From: Cristatella mucedo
Lineage: Eukaryota; Bryozoa; Phylactolaemata; Cristatellidae
Length of the DNA stretch: 64,000 nt
Direction: 5' to 3'
NCBI GenBank assembly: GCA_009760855.2
Contig: WPIO01000018.1
Coordinates: 220,001-284,000 of the forward strand
Positions 11,271-23,040 of the stretch are shown here, in pieces; position 1 is the first letter of the stretch, and each line of letters opens with the position of its first letter. The notes beneath the pieces were generated by a model. That model searched no databases and was not told the origin of the DNA. It saw only the letters and a program-made list of their open reading frames with translations. A program made the translations under genes and the position numbers.

Positions 11271-12361
11271 CCGCGTTGCGCTCGATCGGCCATAATGTGG
11301 CATCTGCCCGATCGATCCAGTGTGCTAAAAACCAGTTACTTCCAGCCCCTAGTGGCTCACTATTGTTCTAACGTGCTGCAGTGGCTTGTGACCAGTGCGA
11401 TATTGATTAAAAACTTCACTTTAGCAGTGCTTGCCGCTGCCAACATCAAAAAATGCCGATAAAGCACGAGTCTTTGAAGCACGGTTACACGAATTGTTGG
11501 ACCAGTTCAAATCCACAAAAGTATGCCAATGGTAGAAGCACATGGGTGCAATGAAGAGTGACTTTTAATTAATACAGTAAGTCCGTGTTCATAGCATAGC
11601 GCAATGTATTGGAATTCTACGAGAGGGACTGGTGGCATCGGCCATTGCAGGCAGCAGTTCTTGCAATGCCCAAAGTACAAATCAATTGCCTTGCTCTGAG
11701 CTTAGTCTACAACAAACTAAGTATTCGGTGACTTGTTTTTTACTGACTAGCAAGGTATTTCGAAACAAGCAATTGCTGATAACAATTATTCATGAACCAT
11801 ATATAAAACTTAATTGTAGCCATAATCTGGCAGATGCATTAACTCGTCACTGTCTTCTCTCTAAATTAAGGACGCCCGTGACCGTTTAACAGCGGGTTGT
11901 TTCAAAGTTCAGCCTCGCATTCTCGCTTGGCTTTAAGATAAATTGCGGTCGAAAAATTATCGAACACACTATTCACAGCATTAGCTGCGTTTTCTTCATC
12001 TTTGTCATTCACAGATGATAGGTAATAGTGCTTATTTTAAACCCTCAGACTTTCTGGTCGCCAGCTTGTTGCTTATCTGGAAAACTGCTTTAGCTTTGTC
12101 CTTATCTCAAAAGATATCTGAATCAATTTCAAAACTGTTACACATATGTCAGACACACTGTAATAATAATAATAAGACATTTGTCGATCGCCCTCAGAGA
12201 AGAGAGGCTGAAATCGCTGTAGGAGCTCGACGCTCTCGTAACCCAGTGTGCGATTGCTATTGGAAACTTAACTTATAAGTCGCATTCCTGGCATAATTTC
12301 AGCAAACAGTTTTGACTGACTTTCATTCGGTTAGGCCAATTGTGGGATAACAAAGATAATG
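11268..12361. other. unassigned sequence
   Basis: No convincing coding or repeat signal was seen. Confidence 0.35.
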
Positions 12362-12545
12362 AGGTGAGCCGTGATGGCACACTAGGTAAGGCGGTTGCTT
12401 TCACGACCTCGGTCCCGAGGTCGTGGGCTCGATTCCTGCGGTGGGCGATCCTTTATCGCCACTGCAAGCGGCGGTGATAGCCGTAAAGGCTCTTCTGTCG
12501 CTTTACAAAAAGAGGCTGTTTAATCAGCTAGAAAATTTGTAAAAA
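12362..12545 (+). mobile_element. tRNA-derived SINE (type 1)
   Basis: The tRNA-like head has an A-box region GTGAGCCGTGATGGCACACT and a B-box region GTGGGCTCGATTCCTGC. A shared body follows (GTGGGCGATCCTTTATCGCC, then GTAAAGGCTCTTCTGTCGC) and ends AAAAAGAGGCTGTTTAATCAG. It matches the copy at 19675-19866 over its whole length. A LINE A fragment starts almost immediately downstream. Confidence 0.85.
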
Positions 12546-12559
12546 AGAATTTAACGTCA

Positions 12560-13035
12560 AATCAATTGGTTTAGCTCTTACGCTGACCTACAGGGCCTGT
12601 TACGGCGTGGCTCCTCGCTACTTAGCTGAACTTCAGCACCAGTTTCAGCCTCCTCGTACCCTCAAGTCCTTTATGGACAATAAATTAGCTGTTCCGTTAG
12701 TCCGCTTAAAGGTGACAGAAGCTTTTTCTCTGCAGGTTATAGGCCGTGGAACTCACTTCTACGATTCCTATGAAGCGAAATTTACTCGCCTGCTGCCGAC
12801 TACGGCTCATCCTTTTCAGCGGTACTGAGCTGCTACTTCCATGCTACTCACCACCTTAGCTGCTCTCGTGACTGTGCTTTGTTTTTCACTTTCTTTTTGC
12901 TGCAGGAGACGAATTCTGTTGGCTACCGAATGCGCACCGAAAGCCGCTTAGACTTTGAGTGGATTACATAAAACTCTCCTGCGTAACCTCAGCATAGTCT
13001 TTGTGGCTTCGCGGATTTGCAGACGGTGATAATAA
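12560..13035 (+). mobile_element. LINE family A, 3' fragment
   Basis: The sequence encodes a degenerate version of the A C-terminus (APRYLAELQHQFQPPRTLKS, then DNKLAVPLVRLK) and continues through the non-coding end to GTCTTTGTGGCTTCGCGG. It is diverged from the other A copies and has a frameshift after residue 70 of the visible frame. Confidence 0.85.
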
Positions 13036-13380
13036 CATTTATGCCAATATTGCAACTGTAGCACGGCCGCAGCCATACGAAGTCGTTGTAAAGGCACGCG
13101 TACAAAGATCACGTCATTGCCTTTATCAAGTAGCAGAATAAAAAAAGATCATCGCAGAAGAATAAATGCGGACATTATCATACGAAGTTTCATAAGCGAC
13201 CAAGAGAAGAGTAGTCATGGAAACCAAGAAATTGCGAGATATGCTATTAGCCTTCTCTGTCGTGTCAAAAATTATCGGCTCATCACACGCACCTTCCAAT
13301 GCCCTGCGTATTCTAGCAGAAAGGGGTCGTAATCTAAAAATAGCAACGTTTGGCGCCGCTCACCCTGCTGACAGCTCTGA
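13036..13380. other. unassigned sequence
   Basis: No gene or repeat was recognised. Confidence 0.35.
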
Positions 13381-14385
13381 CAGCAATAATAATAACAATA
13401 ATAATAATAATTCACTTGATAAAGCGCCCTCAGAGAACTTAATCTCTCTCTAGGCGCTTTACATTTGCTGCAAAGGGAAATGCAATTGAATGGTAAGTAA
13501 AATCATGCTTAAAAACAAACAAAATGAATAACATGGTTAGGGGTGACATGCACAGGGTCAGCATGCAAATGTGGTTAGTGGCAGCATGCACAGTGTCAGC
13601 ACGCATAAGCACATCAAAGACGAATCACAGGGACCCGCTAAATGCTGTCCTAGATAGGTGTGTTTTTAGGTTCCTTTTAAATGTGGTCAGGTCAGGGAAT
13701 GTTCTGACGCAGGTCGGGAGGGAGTTCTAGGCTGTGGGAGCATACAAACTAAATGCACGGTCTCCAAAGGATTTAAGGTTTGTATGGGGTATTTGTAGAC
13801 AGTTGGATTCCAAAAAGCGGGTGGTACGATGCTTGGCCTGATGGGGTAGTATATCTGAAAGATCGGCTGGAGCCATAGAATGAAGGGACCTAAAAGTGAG
13901 CGACAAAACCTTGAAGTCAATCCGTTGCTTGACTGGTAGCCAGTGCAGGTCGGCGAGAAGTGGAGTAATATGGCAACTGCGACGCTCACGACAGACAAGT
14001 CTAGCTGCCGAGTTTTGCACCAGCTGCAATCGCCTGATCGCACATGCTGGTAGGCCAGTAAGCAGTGAGTTGCAGAAGTCGAGACGGGATTTCACGAATG
14101 CATGGACCAACTTGGACGTGGTATCCTTATCTAAACAAGCCCTAATTTTAGCAATGTTATGAAGCTGAAAATAGGCTGATTTGACTGTGGAGCTGATGTG
14201 GTCGTCTAACGAGAGGTCGCTTTGGAATATGACACCTAGATTTCGAGCTGATGCAACTGGAGATATGCTGGCAGAGCCAATTTTGAGCGTCAGCCTTTCT
14301 AATCTCTGAATCACACTGGGTTTGCCCATAACAAGTAAGTCAGTTTTATCATCGTTTAGTTTTAGAAAATTTGCTGCCAATCAGC
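13381..14385 (-). mobile_element. LINE family B, 5'-truncated copy with intact tail
   Basis: The minus strand starts inside the RT domain ([20 protein letters not shown]) and keeps a 217-residue open frame (13727-14380) to the end of the ORF region. It lacks the catalytic YADD block. The L2-type C-terminal block FGDRAFSLYAPTA is present. The 3' end carries the 8-bp stem hairpin (plus-strand 13421-13460) and an (ATT)n tail. High similarity to 34385-35402 indicates a fairly young insertion. Confidence 0.93.
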
Positions 14386-14689
14386 ATTCAGCATTAAACG
14401 CTCGTAGAAGTAGCAAAACAGCTTGTCCAGTATCAAAGAAGCACGCCATAGTTTTAACCTTCGAACTCAGCGGCCTAAAGTCTCAGAGAAAGTTACAGCA
14501 GACAGTCAGATAGTCAGTCACTGGCTCCGCGGAATCGATGCCGGATGCTCAGAAATGGCGACCGCGAATCTTCAGTCTGTAATAAGGATCGGAGGCCAAC
14601 ATGGTACCTAGAGATCAAATATGTGCTTGCACGTAAAATTGACAACTGTGTTCTTCTTAGCCATACATAAGAATTTCGTATTTATAACA

Positions 14690-15085
14690 ATAAAAATACT
14701 AATAATAATACATGCGTATAGTCCCCTCAGAGAACTGAATCTCTTTCTAGGCATTTCACAGATGCTGTATTGAAAGCATTGCCGGATCATTGGTGGTAAC
14801 ATCCGCAAGCAGCAGGCACAGCCTAAGCAGATACATGCCCACAAAGACCGAATCACTAAGACCTTCCAAATTCTGTAATAAACGTTTTGATGTGCGTTAT
14901 AAGCCTCTTTTTAAATGTCGTCATGTCAGGGGTCATTGTGACGTGCATCGGTTGGGAGTTCCGGGCTTTGGGTGCGTAGGAACTATAGGCATGGTCTCAA
15001 ATAGCTTTAAGGTTCGTACGAGGTATGTTTAAGCGATTCAATCCAGAACAGCGGGTTGTACGATTCTCCTCATGGTTGGAGTATT
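14690..15085 (-). mobile_element. LINE family B-like (diverged subfamily) 3' fragment
   Basis: The minus-strand sequence follows the B 3' end with heavy divergence: a terminal hairpin remnant CCCTCAGAGAACTGAATCTC, a (TAA)n tail at 14690-14712 and a C-terminal coding remnant around 14930-15070. Similar divergence at 31355-31790 suggests a separate B subfamily. Confidence 0.7.
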
Positions 15086-17094
15086 GAACTGTATAGTACA
15101 TTTAATTCGAAGACCCCTGTATTATATAGTATAGAACAGTATTTCTGTACGATTCACCTGTAGTTTTCCTTAAACTGGAAAATCATTGAGTAATCTTTGA
15201 AAAAAGTTGTATTCAATGATTAAGCATCACTTCGCCTTTATCCTGCACTTCTTCCTCAAACAGGCAGCTTTCACTATCTAAATCAGCAGCACGTAGGCAT
15301 CAGCGATCTCTGCGTCTTCCTCATCCAGCGTCTTCCTCATTCTGCGTTAACGGTATTATTTTTCGGTTTGCCGAAGCTGGCCAACCATTTTAGGAAGGGC
15401 TCCTCACGTGTAACTGTAATCGTTCGATCGAGTTGCGTGCCTTTAAATATAATGGCTGTGCCTTGTTCAACCTTACTTCGACCCAGAAGGTTCCCTCATG
15501 CTCGACCCAGAAGATTCCCTGATGCGGCTATGAACTTGCTCGCCGCCGGCAGGGTCGGAACTGTGCGATTTTGAGGTCGTGGCATCGCCACCATGTTGCC
15601 CTGTCCTAGGGCGGGAGTGCATAACGACTCTGCAGCCGGATCCTCCGTCTGATTGGGGGAGGCATTAGTGAATGGTCACGCGGGCATACGATCCCTACCC
15701 GCCGGTGCTCTGGTTCAGCTCTCGAAGCCGCGAGCGGACGTGTCGTCCGTCTCCGGCTCCCACACGCGCACTGCCTCGCGAATTCAATTACATTTTGTGG
15801 AGAGGCGGGTGGTTTCGCTTGCAATCGGTGCATGCTGCACCGCATGCACGCTCGTCAACCTTCCGAGGGCCAAGCTGAAGACGACTCCTACAGTTTGGCA
15901 GAACGGGGGTCAAGGGAGGGCACCGCTGGTCACGTGACTCGACAAAAATAAAAAGCGCGGGACTGCAGTTAATATGGCGGCGTCGTGTTACGATAACTAT
16001 GCTCATAGCTGGATATTAGCAATATGCACATAGAAAAACATTCCGAGTATCTTGTAGGTATACATTATAACCACATTTCTTCACATTGATAGTTACTTTT
16101 GCATAGGTTTTTGAGGCGGAGGATCCTCTCAAGAGGAGGACGTAGGTTGGCTTTTTAATACAGGAAACCGCAGAATACCGTTGCAAAATGGCGTCAAAAC
16201 ATTTGCCAACTGCCTAAATAAGAAAGATAACGAGAGAGGGAGAGTAAGGCAGCCCCTGCGAAAGCTGAATACAGCAATGGTCAGTGTGTTGTTTTTTTGT
16301 TGTTGCTCCCGTAGGCAGATTTTTGCCGTCTTAGAGCCTAGTCTGATGTTGAGCAACTGTTGGTACTGGAAAGGGCCATTGACCACAAAGCCTCTAAGCA
16401 GTCCCCGGCTACTCAACAGTGAGTACTACAGGTATCGATTTGTACAGTTTAATTGATTTTTCGGGCTTTATTAAATAGCTATTGCAAGCACCTGTATATA
16501 TAAGACACCATGGAAACACATAGATCAATAAGTGGAAATAGACAGAGAAAAGATGCAGGAGAAAGAGAGAGATAAAGAGAGCAAGACCCACGCAGAAGTA
16601 ATAGCCTGGTACAGTGGAAAGGATTAGAAATAAAGCGACAAACAAAAAGTATATAGAGGAGATCATCAGCACCGAGTGCCGACATCATCATCCTCATAAC
16701 CATCGTCGTCGTTGTAGTATTTACTGTTTTTATCATCAGCACGACGATGGGAGGCAGGAGACACGAGGCAGCGGATGGTGACGAGAGGAGAAGAGGAGGA
16801 CGAGAGGACGAGATGAGAGCGACGAGAGGAGCAGCTGGAGCAGCAGTCCAAAGGGACCTGCAGCAGCAGCAGCAGCAGCAGCAGCCGACAACTGGCCAAT
16901 GTTTCGTCACGTAGCTGCACCGAGGAAATAATAGCACTCTGACTGCCCTTCCCAGCAGCGTCACAAGCCAAAGGCACAACGATCTGAATGGGCAGTCAAG
17001 TAGGAGAGAGCTGAACGAGATCGGCTGCTCAGCAGCCGGTCAGGCATCTGAGGGCTGGTTTTTCTCCAGTTCGGGTTTAGGGTCAAGTACAGCA
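15086..17094. other. intergenic, partly GC-rich (15540-15960)
   Basis: A 24-bp tandem duplication (unit CGACCCAGAAGGTTCCCTCA..) lies at 15479-15526. A GC/CpG-rich stretch follows at 15540-15960 and includes GCCACCATG at 15590, but that frame closes after 19 codons. (CAG)8 lies at 16860-16884. No supported gene. Confidence 0.45.
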
Positions 17095-17660
17095 CACGAC
17101 ACAGAAGACCAAAGGTCATTCACCTTTCAAAATTTAGACCGCTGTCAAAGACGATGTCTAAATTCTGAGCACGCAGTGAAAGTCGCACAACAGCTTCACC
17201 TGTGATATTAGCCAAGTCTTCTATTCCAGATACGCGCTTGGGTGTCCTATGAGTAGCAGTTCAGTTGTATCCTTGCTCAGCTTGTGGAAATTGGCCGACA
17301 TATAAGATTTAATGTCAGCAAGGCAAGCGTTCAGTTTAGCAATCGCTGCAGATGACTCAGCTGGTTTAAATGACAAATACAGCTGAGTGTCGTCAGTATA
17401 GATGTCATAGCCTATTCCATGGGCTCGCATCACTTTTGCTGGATGTCTAGTATTAACGGAGAACAGCGGAGGCCCGAGGACTTACTCTTGTCTTGTGGGA
17501 CTCCAGAGGTTACTGGTCTGGTGTATGAGACCTGACCATCACACAGCACGCATTGGACACCACCGGACATGTACGATTTGAACCACGCCTTTCCTACCAG
17601 ATCTAGCTTCATTCTAATTCGCTTAAGCAGGACATCGTGATCAGACAACAAGAGAAAAAA
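17095..17660 (-). mobile_element. LINE family A-like RT fragment (diverged subfamily)
   Basis: The minus-strand frame at 17221-17433 reads [20 protein letters not shown]...ACLADIKSYMSANFHKLSKD, which is the YxDD palm block of family A. The catalytic Y-x-D-D is written Y-T-D-D here. Flanking DNA continues family A on both sides but is more diverged than other copies, and a frameshift occurs near 17433. Neither end of the element is present. Confidence 0.8.
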
Positions 17661-19039
17661 CATTGACAAATGAAAGCCACTCATTCCTAAGCTACCGAAA
17701 GTTAACCGAAACGTTGCGGAAGACAAACTCTTCACTAATAAGAGACTGAAAAAGAGCTTCAAGCTTTCAACGCTCAGTGAATGCCTCGTTTGAGACAATG
17801 GAAAAAGCAGCGAGACTGAATTCAAGATTCGAGCAGTACACAACCCATGTCCAGGTAAGGATACTTTGCCCGACGGTAGACCGGGCACAGTAGCTATGCC
17901 GAGGTCGCGACTAGGTCGGCGGACACTTTGGCTCTCATCGTAAGATTCAATGAGGAGGTTAAAGAATATATGATGCTGCACAATATTTTTGCAGTAAAGC
18001 CTCATCAAACATTTATCGATGCCCCTTTCGTGGCGCGCACACGTCTGTTACGAAGAAGTCTGTTTCGAAGAAGCGGTCCGTAAAGCTCTAGATTTCAGCC
18101 ACACTGCCAGCTTTATAAATAGTAAATAATAGAATACAATTCTCACTTGGTCTTGAGTCTTACTTGGATCTTCGGTTTTTAGGAGGTTTGGACGGCAGTC
18201 AGGCTCCAAGTCTGTCTGTCCTGCTCCTGCTCCTGCTCCTGCTCCTCCTGCTCCTGCTCCTCCTGCTCCTGCTCGCTTCTCCTCCCACTGAGCGCTCATC
18301 GGGATGAAAGCTACAGCATTTCTCTGCAGCCAAGCTTCGCTAGCGTAATTACCGGTTGAATAAAACCTGTCCGCTATAGCCTTTATCGCTCGCCACCTCA
18401 AAATCTGCTTCGTTAACTCCGAGCTTGAGCTGTCTGATAAACGCCGACTCGCTTGGAATGCATCGATTACACCTGTCAATATTGAAATCGTTACTGGCTT
18501 TAAAACAGCGCTCGTCTGTAGTGGTACTTAGGTGAGTTGAACACGAATATAATCATAAACTATAAAACATATATGATTTTATTGTCTTCTGTTTTGAAGA
18601 TATTTCACATAGTTCACTTTCTATGTGTAAATATATTCATTAGGACTGTAACAACGTCCGAAATAAGCCTAGGCTGATAGAATATCGCATCACATTGCAC
18701 AATACTGCCAAGCACAAATCATACAGATTTGATTGCATTATTTTCTGATGCAATGCAATACCACAGCCAGGCGGCTGCTGCAGTAAGCTGACGTCAAAAA
18801 GCCCAGCCGGAGAGGTTGAGCATTAACAATATTTCAGACTTTGTGTGAGACAGTTTAAGTTACCGTTGCACAAACCTGCTATTTTTTTGTCCATTCAGGT
18901 ACAATACAGAATAGTAGTGCCTCAGAAGTGCGTTACAAATACCGCGGACAATTGTTGCTTATATTCGTCGGGAAGTGACATTTGCAAGCAAGAAGAAAAG
19001 TATCGATTCTCAAGTGAAGAAGGCATATCATCTTTACTT
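17661..19039. other. unassigned sequence with (CTCCTG)n at 18216-18271
   Basis: A hexanucleotide array reads as an Ala/Gly repeat in a minus frame and explains an otherwise long open frame there. A pyrimidine tract followed by AG at 18897-18898 looks like a splice acceptor, but no exon can be supported after it. Confidence 0.4.
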
Positions 19040-19674
19040 AAAATGCAAGACTCGCGACCAAGACTGGCTTCGGGCCCCGCATATATATTCTGTGCTACAC
19101 GTACCACACAGCTTCCACAGCGGTTGAACGGCAAGAGAGCACCAGAGAGCTACTTCTGCTACTCGGCTCCTCCTCCTCTTTCCGGAAGAATAGTGAAGCA
19201 AAAGAAGTCGAGAATAGTCTACGCAAAAATTCGTCTGCATCGAAACCAGCTCCAAATGGTTAGAGTCTTCCTATTTCAGAACCTCCAGCTGGGTTTTCTC
19301 TCGACTCATCTGATGATGAGGACAGCGGCGAGCCGACCTGCTCTCTTCTCCTGATACGTCAGCATGCATGCAGTGATCCCGATCTCCACTGTGGTGCATC
19401 ACCAACCCGACACAGAATAACACAGGAAAAACAAAACGACATATTTTTTGATTTAGACTTCTCTAAGAACAAATGCACTGTTGCTCGGATCAAGACGCAA
19501 AAGACTCTTAGAAAGTGACTATTAAGGCTGTGCTTTCGCACAATGGAAACCGTCTTCCATCTATCTATTCCAGTAGCGCATGCTGTCCGCATGAAAGAGA
19601 CACAGGATAACTTCAAGCATCTACTGCATTTTATTGGTTGTAGCAAGTACAGCTGGCACCTCTGTGGTGATTTA

Positions 19675-19866
19675 ATAAATAAATAAATAAATACTAGCTG
19701 ATTTAACAGCCTCTTTTTGTATAGCAACAGAAGAACCTTTACGGCTATCACCACCACTTGCAGTGGCGATAAAGGATCGCCCACCGCTGGATTCGAACCC
19801 ACGACCTTTGGGGCCGAGGTCGTGAAAAGCAACCGCCTTACCTGGTGAGCCATTACGGCTCACCAA
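19675..19866 (-). mobile_element. tRNA-derived SINE (type 1) inserted in the pseudogene
   Basis: Read on the minus strand it has a tRNA-like head (GGTGAGCCGTAATGGCTC, B-box GTGGGTTCGAATCC), the shared SINE body and an (AAAT)n tail at 19675-19698. The flanks GATTTAA and GATTTGAA look like the target duplication. Excising the SINE rejoins the C-G-D-L-K-V reading frame of the pseudogene. Confidence 0.9.
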
Positions 19867-20153
19867 GATTTGAAGGTAGCTGCCCGCTTAATGAGACTGC
19901 AGAAGGGGAATACAAAATGCGCTTGCTTCTTATGGGAGTGGGATAGCCGAGCAAAGGAATTGCACTACTTGCGGTAGGAATGGACTCACAGAAGAAAATT
20001 TAGCAGTTGGAGAGAAGAATATCCAGCACCCATATCTGGTCGAGGCTCACAAAATCCTCCGACCACCCCTTCACATCAAATTAGCTTCAATGAAGAACTT
20101 CGTGACAGCCATGGACCGGACGTCGCCAGCTTTCCGATACCTACATAAAAAAT

Positions 20154-20203
20154 TCCCTCGAATCAGCAAAGATTAAAGTCCCTCGAATCAGCAAAGATTA
20201 AAG
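20154..20203. repeat. perfect 25-bp tandem duplication
   Basis: The unit starting TCCCTCGAATCAGCAAAG occurs twice back to back inside the pseudogene and adds a frameshift. Confidence 0.95.
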
Positions 20204-20423
20204 AGAGAGTTTTTTGAGTCCTCAAATTCGAGAGGTCTTCAAAAATGACTGGTTCGGCTACTTGCTGCAGGGGGATGCGACACAAGCATGGAAGGCTTTT
20301 CGCCAAGTGTCTACAAATTTTCTCGGGAATGTTAAGGCAGAAAACTACAAGGAACTTGTAGAAGATATACCAGTATCAAAACCTTGGCTGCAATATGTCT
20401 CTAAAGATAAACTTCCTCAAAGA

Positions 20424-20611
20424 ATGAAGTGACCTAAAGGTGAGTGACAAAACCTTGAGGTCGATCCGTTGCTTGACTGGTAGCCAGTGCAGGTCGGCGA
20501 GAAGTGGAGTGATGTGGCAACTGCGACGCTCACGACAGAAAAGCGTAGCTGCAGAGTTTTGCACCAGCTGTGAGCGCCTGATTACACACGCCGATAGGCC
20601 AGCAAGCAGTC
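20424..20611 (-). mobile_element. LINE family B internal fragment
   Basis: The minus strand encodes RRSCHITPLLADLHWLPVKQ, the conserved RT C-terminal block of family B. It is truncated at both ends and truncates the pseudogene on its left. Confidence 0.9.
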
Positions 20612-20624
20612 CTTAGTGCACGCA

Positions 20625-21446
20625 AAGACCTTCCACGACTTAAGGATGCTCGTAATCTAGGTGTCGTGTTCGACAGCTGCCTCAATTTCAAAAGCTTCAT
20701 TCAGAAGACTGCCTCTACAGCTAGCCATCACATCCGATCCCTATCCAAGATTAGAAGCTGTCTCCCACAGTGGCTTGTAAAAATGTAACTAGCTCTTTAG
20801 TTCTGTCTCGGCTTGATTATTGTAATTCCCTTTTGGCTGGGCTGCCAAAGAAAGCTATTATGCCACTACAGCGGACTATGAATATGGCTGCAAGGCTGGT
20901 CTTCAAGTCCCAGCGGTTTGAGCACGTGTCGCCTTTGCTGAAAGAGCTAGGATGGTTGCCGGTTGAGCAAAGGATACAGAGCAAAGTTCTTACGCTGACC
21001 CACAAGGCCCGCCACGGCTTGGCTCCTTCATACCTAGCTGAACTGCTACATCAGTTTCAGCCTGTTCGCGCCCTCAGGTCCTGTGTGGACAATAAATTAG
21101 CTGTCCCATTCCTCCGCTTAAAGACAGTTGGCGACAGAAGCTTTAGCTCTGCAGGTCCTTGACTGTGGAACTCGCTTCCGCAATTCTTACGCAACAACTA
21201 CTCTCCTACTGCCGACTATGGCACATCCTTTTCAGCGGTCCTGAGCTGCTACTTATATGCTACTCACTACCTCAACTGCTCTCCTGACTCTGCTATGCTT
21301 CCAACTTTCTCTTTGTTGCGTGAGACGAAGTCTGTTGGCTACCGAATGCGTACCGGAAGCCGCTTAGGCTGTGAGTGCGCTATACAAAACTCTCCTGCGT
21401 AACACCCACATGGTCTTTATGTCTTTGTGGAGTTACTGACGGAGAT
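20625..21446 (+). mobile_element. LINE family A, 3' half of RT plus tail
   Basis: The frame at 20770-21162 encodes SSLVLSRLDYCNSLLAGLPK through LRLKTVGDRSFSSAGP, followed by a TGA where other copies carry R-L-W-N-S-L-P. The non-coding 3' end reaches GGAGTTACTGACGGAGATAC. It lacks the catalytic palm. Confidence 0.93.
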
Positions 21447-21450
21447 ACAG

Positions 21451-21799
21451 GGAAGTCTTGAAGAAGACTCGGAAGCTGAGAATATGCGTCTATCTCTTGA
21501 TCAAGACTGGGGCAAGACTGAAGAAATGACTTCGTTTCTTCGGCGCCGTTAAGGTAAAGTCTTCTTCATTGCATTGAAAAGCGTGGCTGAATTGAAGGCG
21601 GACGTCGTGACCAGAGTAGATAATAATCGGAGCTGTCCTCGAGATTCCCAGCTTGCGGACGCTGCCAGCTCGTCTAGCCAGAGCTCTTTACCGTTCGGGC
21701 TCGCCCAGCGTGAGTTCGAAGTCACCGGTCGGCTTTGATCAGGCTAATCCACGTTTCCGCTCGTGGGCGAGGCGGGCGGACGGGCGGGAGGGTGCCCGG
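21451..21799. other. unassigned sequence
   Basis: Turns GC-rich after about 21600; no gene supported. Confidence 0.35.
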
Positions 21800-21970
21800 G
21801 GGTTGACCTCTGGCTCTTGGCCCAGGGTAATTGACCATGCACTTTACATACCAGGGCATGAGTTCCGATTCCGCAGTAAGCAATCTTTTTATGAGTCGCT
21901 GTAAGCGTCGACGATGGCAGCTAAGGTTCTTCTGTCACTTATAGAAGATCCTGTTGAATCGGCCGACATG
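21800..21970 (+). mobile_element. decayed type 1 SINE
   Basis: The 3' half is recognisable (ATTCCGCAGTAAGCAATC, GTTCTTCTGTCACTTATAG, then a GAAGATCCTGTTGAATC terminus). The tRNA-like head is poorly conserved. Confidence 0.5.
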
Positions 21971-22814
21971 TAATGTCTGCATAGCTGTCACTGGTGATCT
22001 TCGAAGTTATTGTAAAGCCTCCGTTCCAAGCATCTAATCTAACGGCCGCCTTTGATCTCGGCTAGATCAGATGGGTCCACAAGATTTCTCAAAGCGCCGT
22101 CTGTCGTGAACTTCGCGACATCGTCATTAAACGTATTCTTAGTAACCTGCGTTGTTTTCCCAACAGTCAGATTTCAAGATTCTGTCAGTCAACTTCCGGT
22201 CCACCTACCACTCGCTTCGGCATGCCTATTTGAATTACCTTTTTAATCGGGCCCTCCGTCTAATTACCCGCTCTCTTTTTACCGCCAGTTCCTCTAACGT
22301 ACTTTGAATCCGTGCGAGACCACGTGCAGTTAGCGCCCGTGCTCCCACAGCCAGAAACTCACCACCAACTAGCATCTTGTGCCATATTCCGACTCGACAA
22401 CATTTAAAATGGAAGCTAAAAACCTGCCTGCTCTTTTCTCCATCTGCTCGGTCCAAATAGATTGTCTCTAGTTTGTGCCGAAGCGTTTTGCATCTGCTTA
22501 TGTCATGACTAACCATTTGAAATGTTATCTTTGCAGCATGTGTGAAGTGCTTAAAACAGATTTGGACGTCTTGAGTAGCTAAATAAACATTTTGTTATGA
22601 CTATTAGTGTCATTATACCAAGTGCACTGCCGAGTGGCTGCTGTCGCGTAAGTGTGAGCTAGGTCCCTATTATTCCGCTGTTGCCAGCGCCCGAGAACGC
22701 TTCATTGGCAAAGGGACGTCATACTAGGATTAGGTTGACGGTAGTGGGCAGGGTGAATCGCCGACGGCCACTCGGCCACTAGTTTCAAGACGCAGAACGT
22801 CCGTAGATCGTCTG
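21971..22814. other. unassigned sequence
   Basis: No supported coding frame. The open frames here lack family features. Confidence 0.35.
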
Positions 22815-23040
22815 CGATGGCACAAAGGGCTACGATAGCCCAGGAGGTAAGGTGCTCGCTCTGCACGACCAATATGTCGCGGGTTCAGATCCTGCAGTGG
22901 GTGATCAATCCTTTATCGCCAGCTGCATGCGCTGGCGATGCTGGATGATGCCGGATGATGCTGGATGATGCTGGCGATGCTGGCTGCTACGACTCTTCTG
23001 CCGCCATACGAATGAGGCTGCTTATTAATCAGCCAATATG
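22815..23040 (+). mobile_element. type 1 SINE with internal expansion
   Basis: The tRNA-like head (AGCCCAGGAGGTAAGGTGCT, B-box GCGGGTTCAGATCC) and the GTGGGTGATCAATCCTTTATC body are clear. A small tandem expansion of GCTGGATGAT/GCTGGCGAT units lies in the middle (22930-22985). It ends with GAGGCTGCTTATTAATCAGC. Confidence 0.8.

Larger units (their letters stand above)
19040..20423 (+). pseudogene. pseudogene of a multicopy invertebrate hypothetical-protein family, split by a SINE
   Basis: Plus-strand fragments read, in order: a Ser/Lys-rich stretch, FSLDSSDDEDSGEP, NDIFFDLDFSKNK (about 19440-19475), AHAVRMKETQDNFKHLL, CSKYSWHLCGDL (ending about 19673), then after the SINE LKVAARLMRLQKGNTK, WEWDSRAKELHY, RPPLHIKL, MKNFVTAMDR and FKNDWFGYLLQGD...TNFLGNVKAENYKELVED. 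From memory this order matches a repetitive, probably transposon-borne family in hydra, aphid and spider genomes (conserved blocks W-D-S-R-A, P-P-L-H-I-K-L, F-L-G-N). Function is unknown. The copy has nonsense changes (TAG at 19261), frameshifts, a 25-bp duplication and a truncated 3' end. Confidence 0.75.

Noticed and set aside
15590-15652. GCCACCATG start context
   Set aside because: The frame ends after 19 codons and has no splice support.
16479-16979. 166-codon Cys/Leu-rich minus frame
   Set aside because: Driven by a CAG repeat and low-complexity sequence.
19259-19279. A 21-nt GT...AG segment spanning an in-frame TAG, which looks like a tiny intron
   Set aside because: Introns this short are not known in animals to my knowledge, and the surrounding sequence is a pseudogene with other disabling changes, so a nonsense mutation is simpler.
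18885-19354. 169-codon frame after a good splice-acceptor-like tract at 18898
   Set aside because: A neighbouring phase carries the pseudogene similarity, so this phase is probably not coding.
19780-19866. tRNA-like sequences with A and B boxes (also 12364-12440, 22825-22895, 25775-25830)
   Set aside because: No consistent cloverleaf and a shared non-tRNA body, so they are SINE heads, not tRNA genes.
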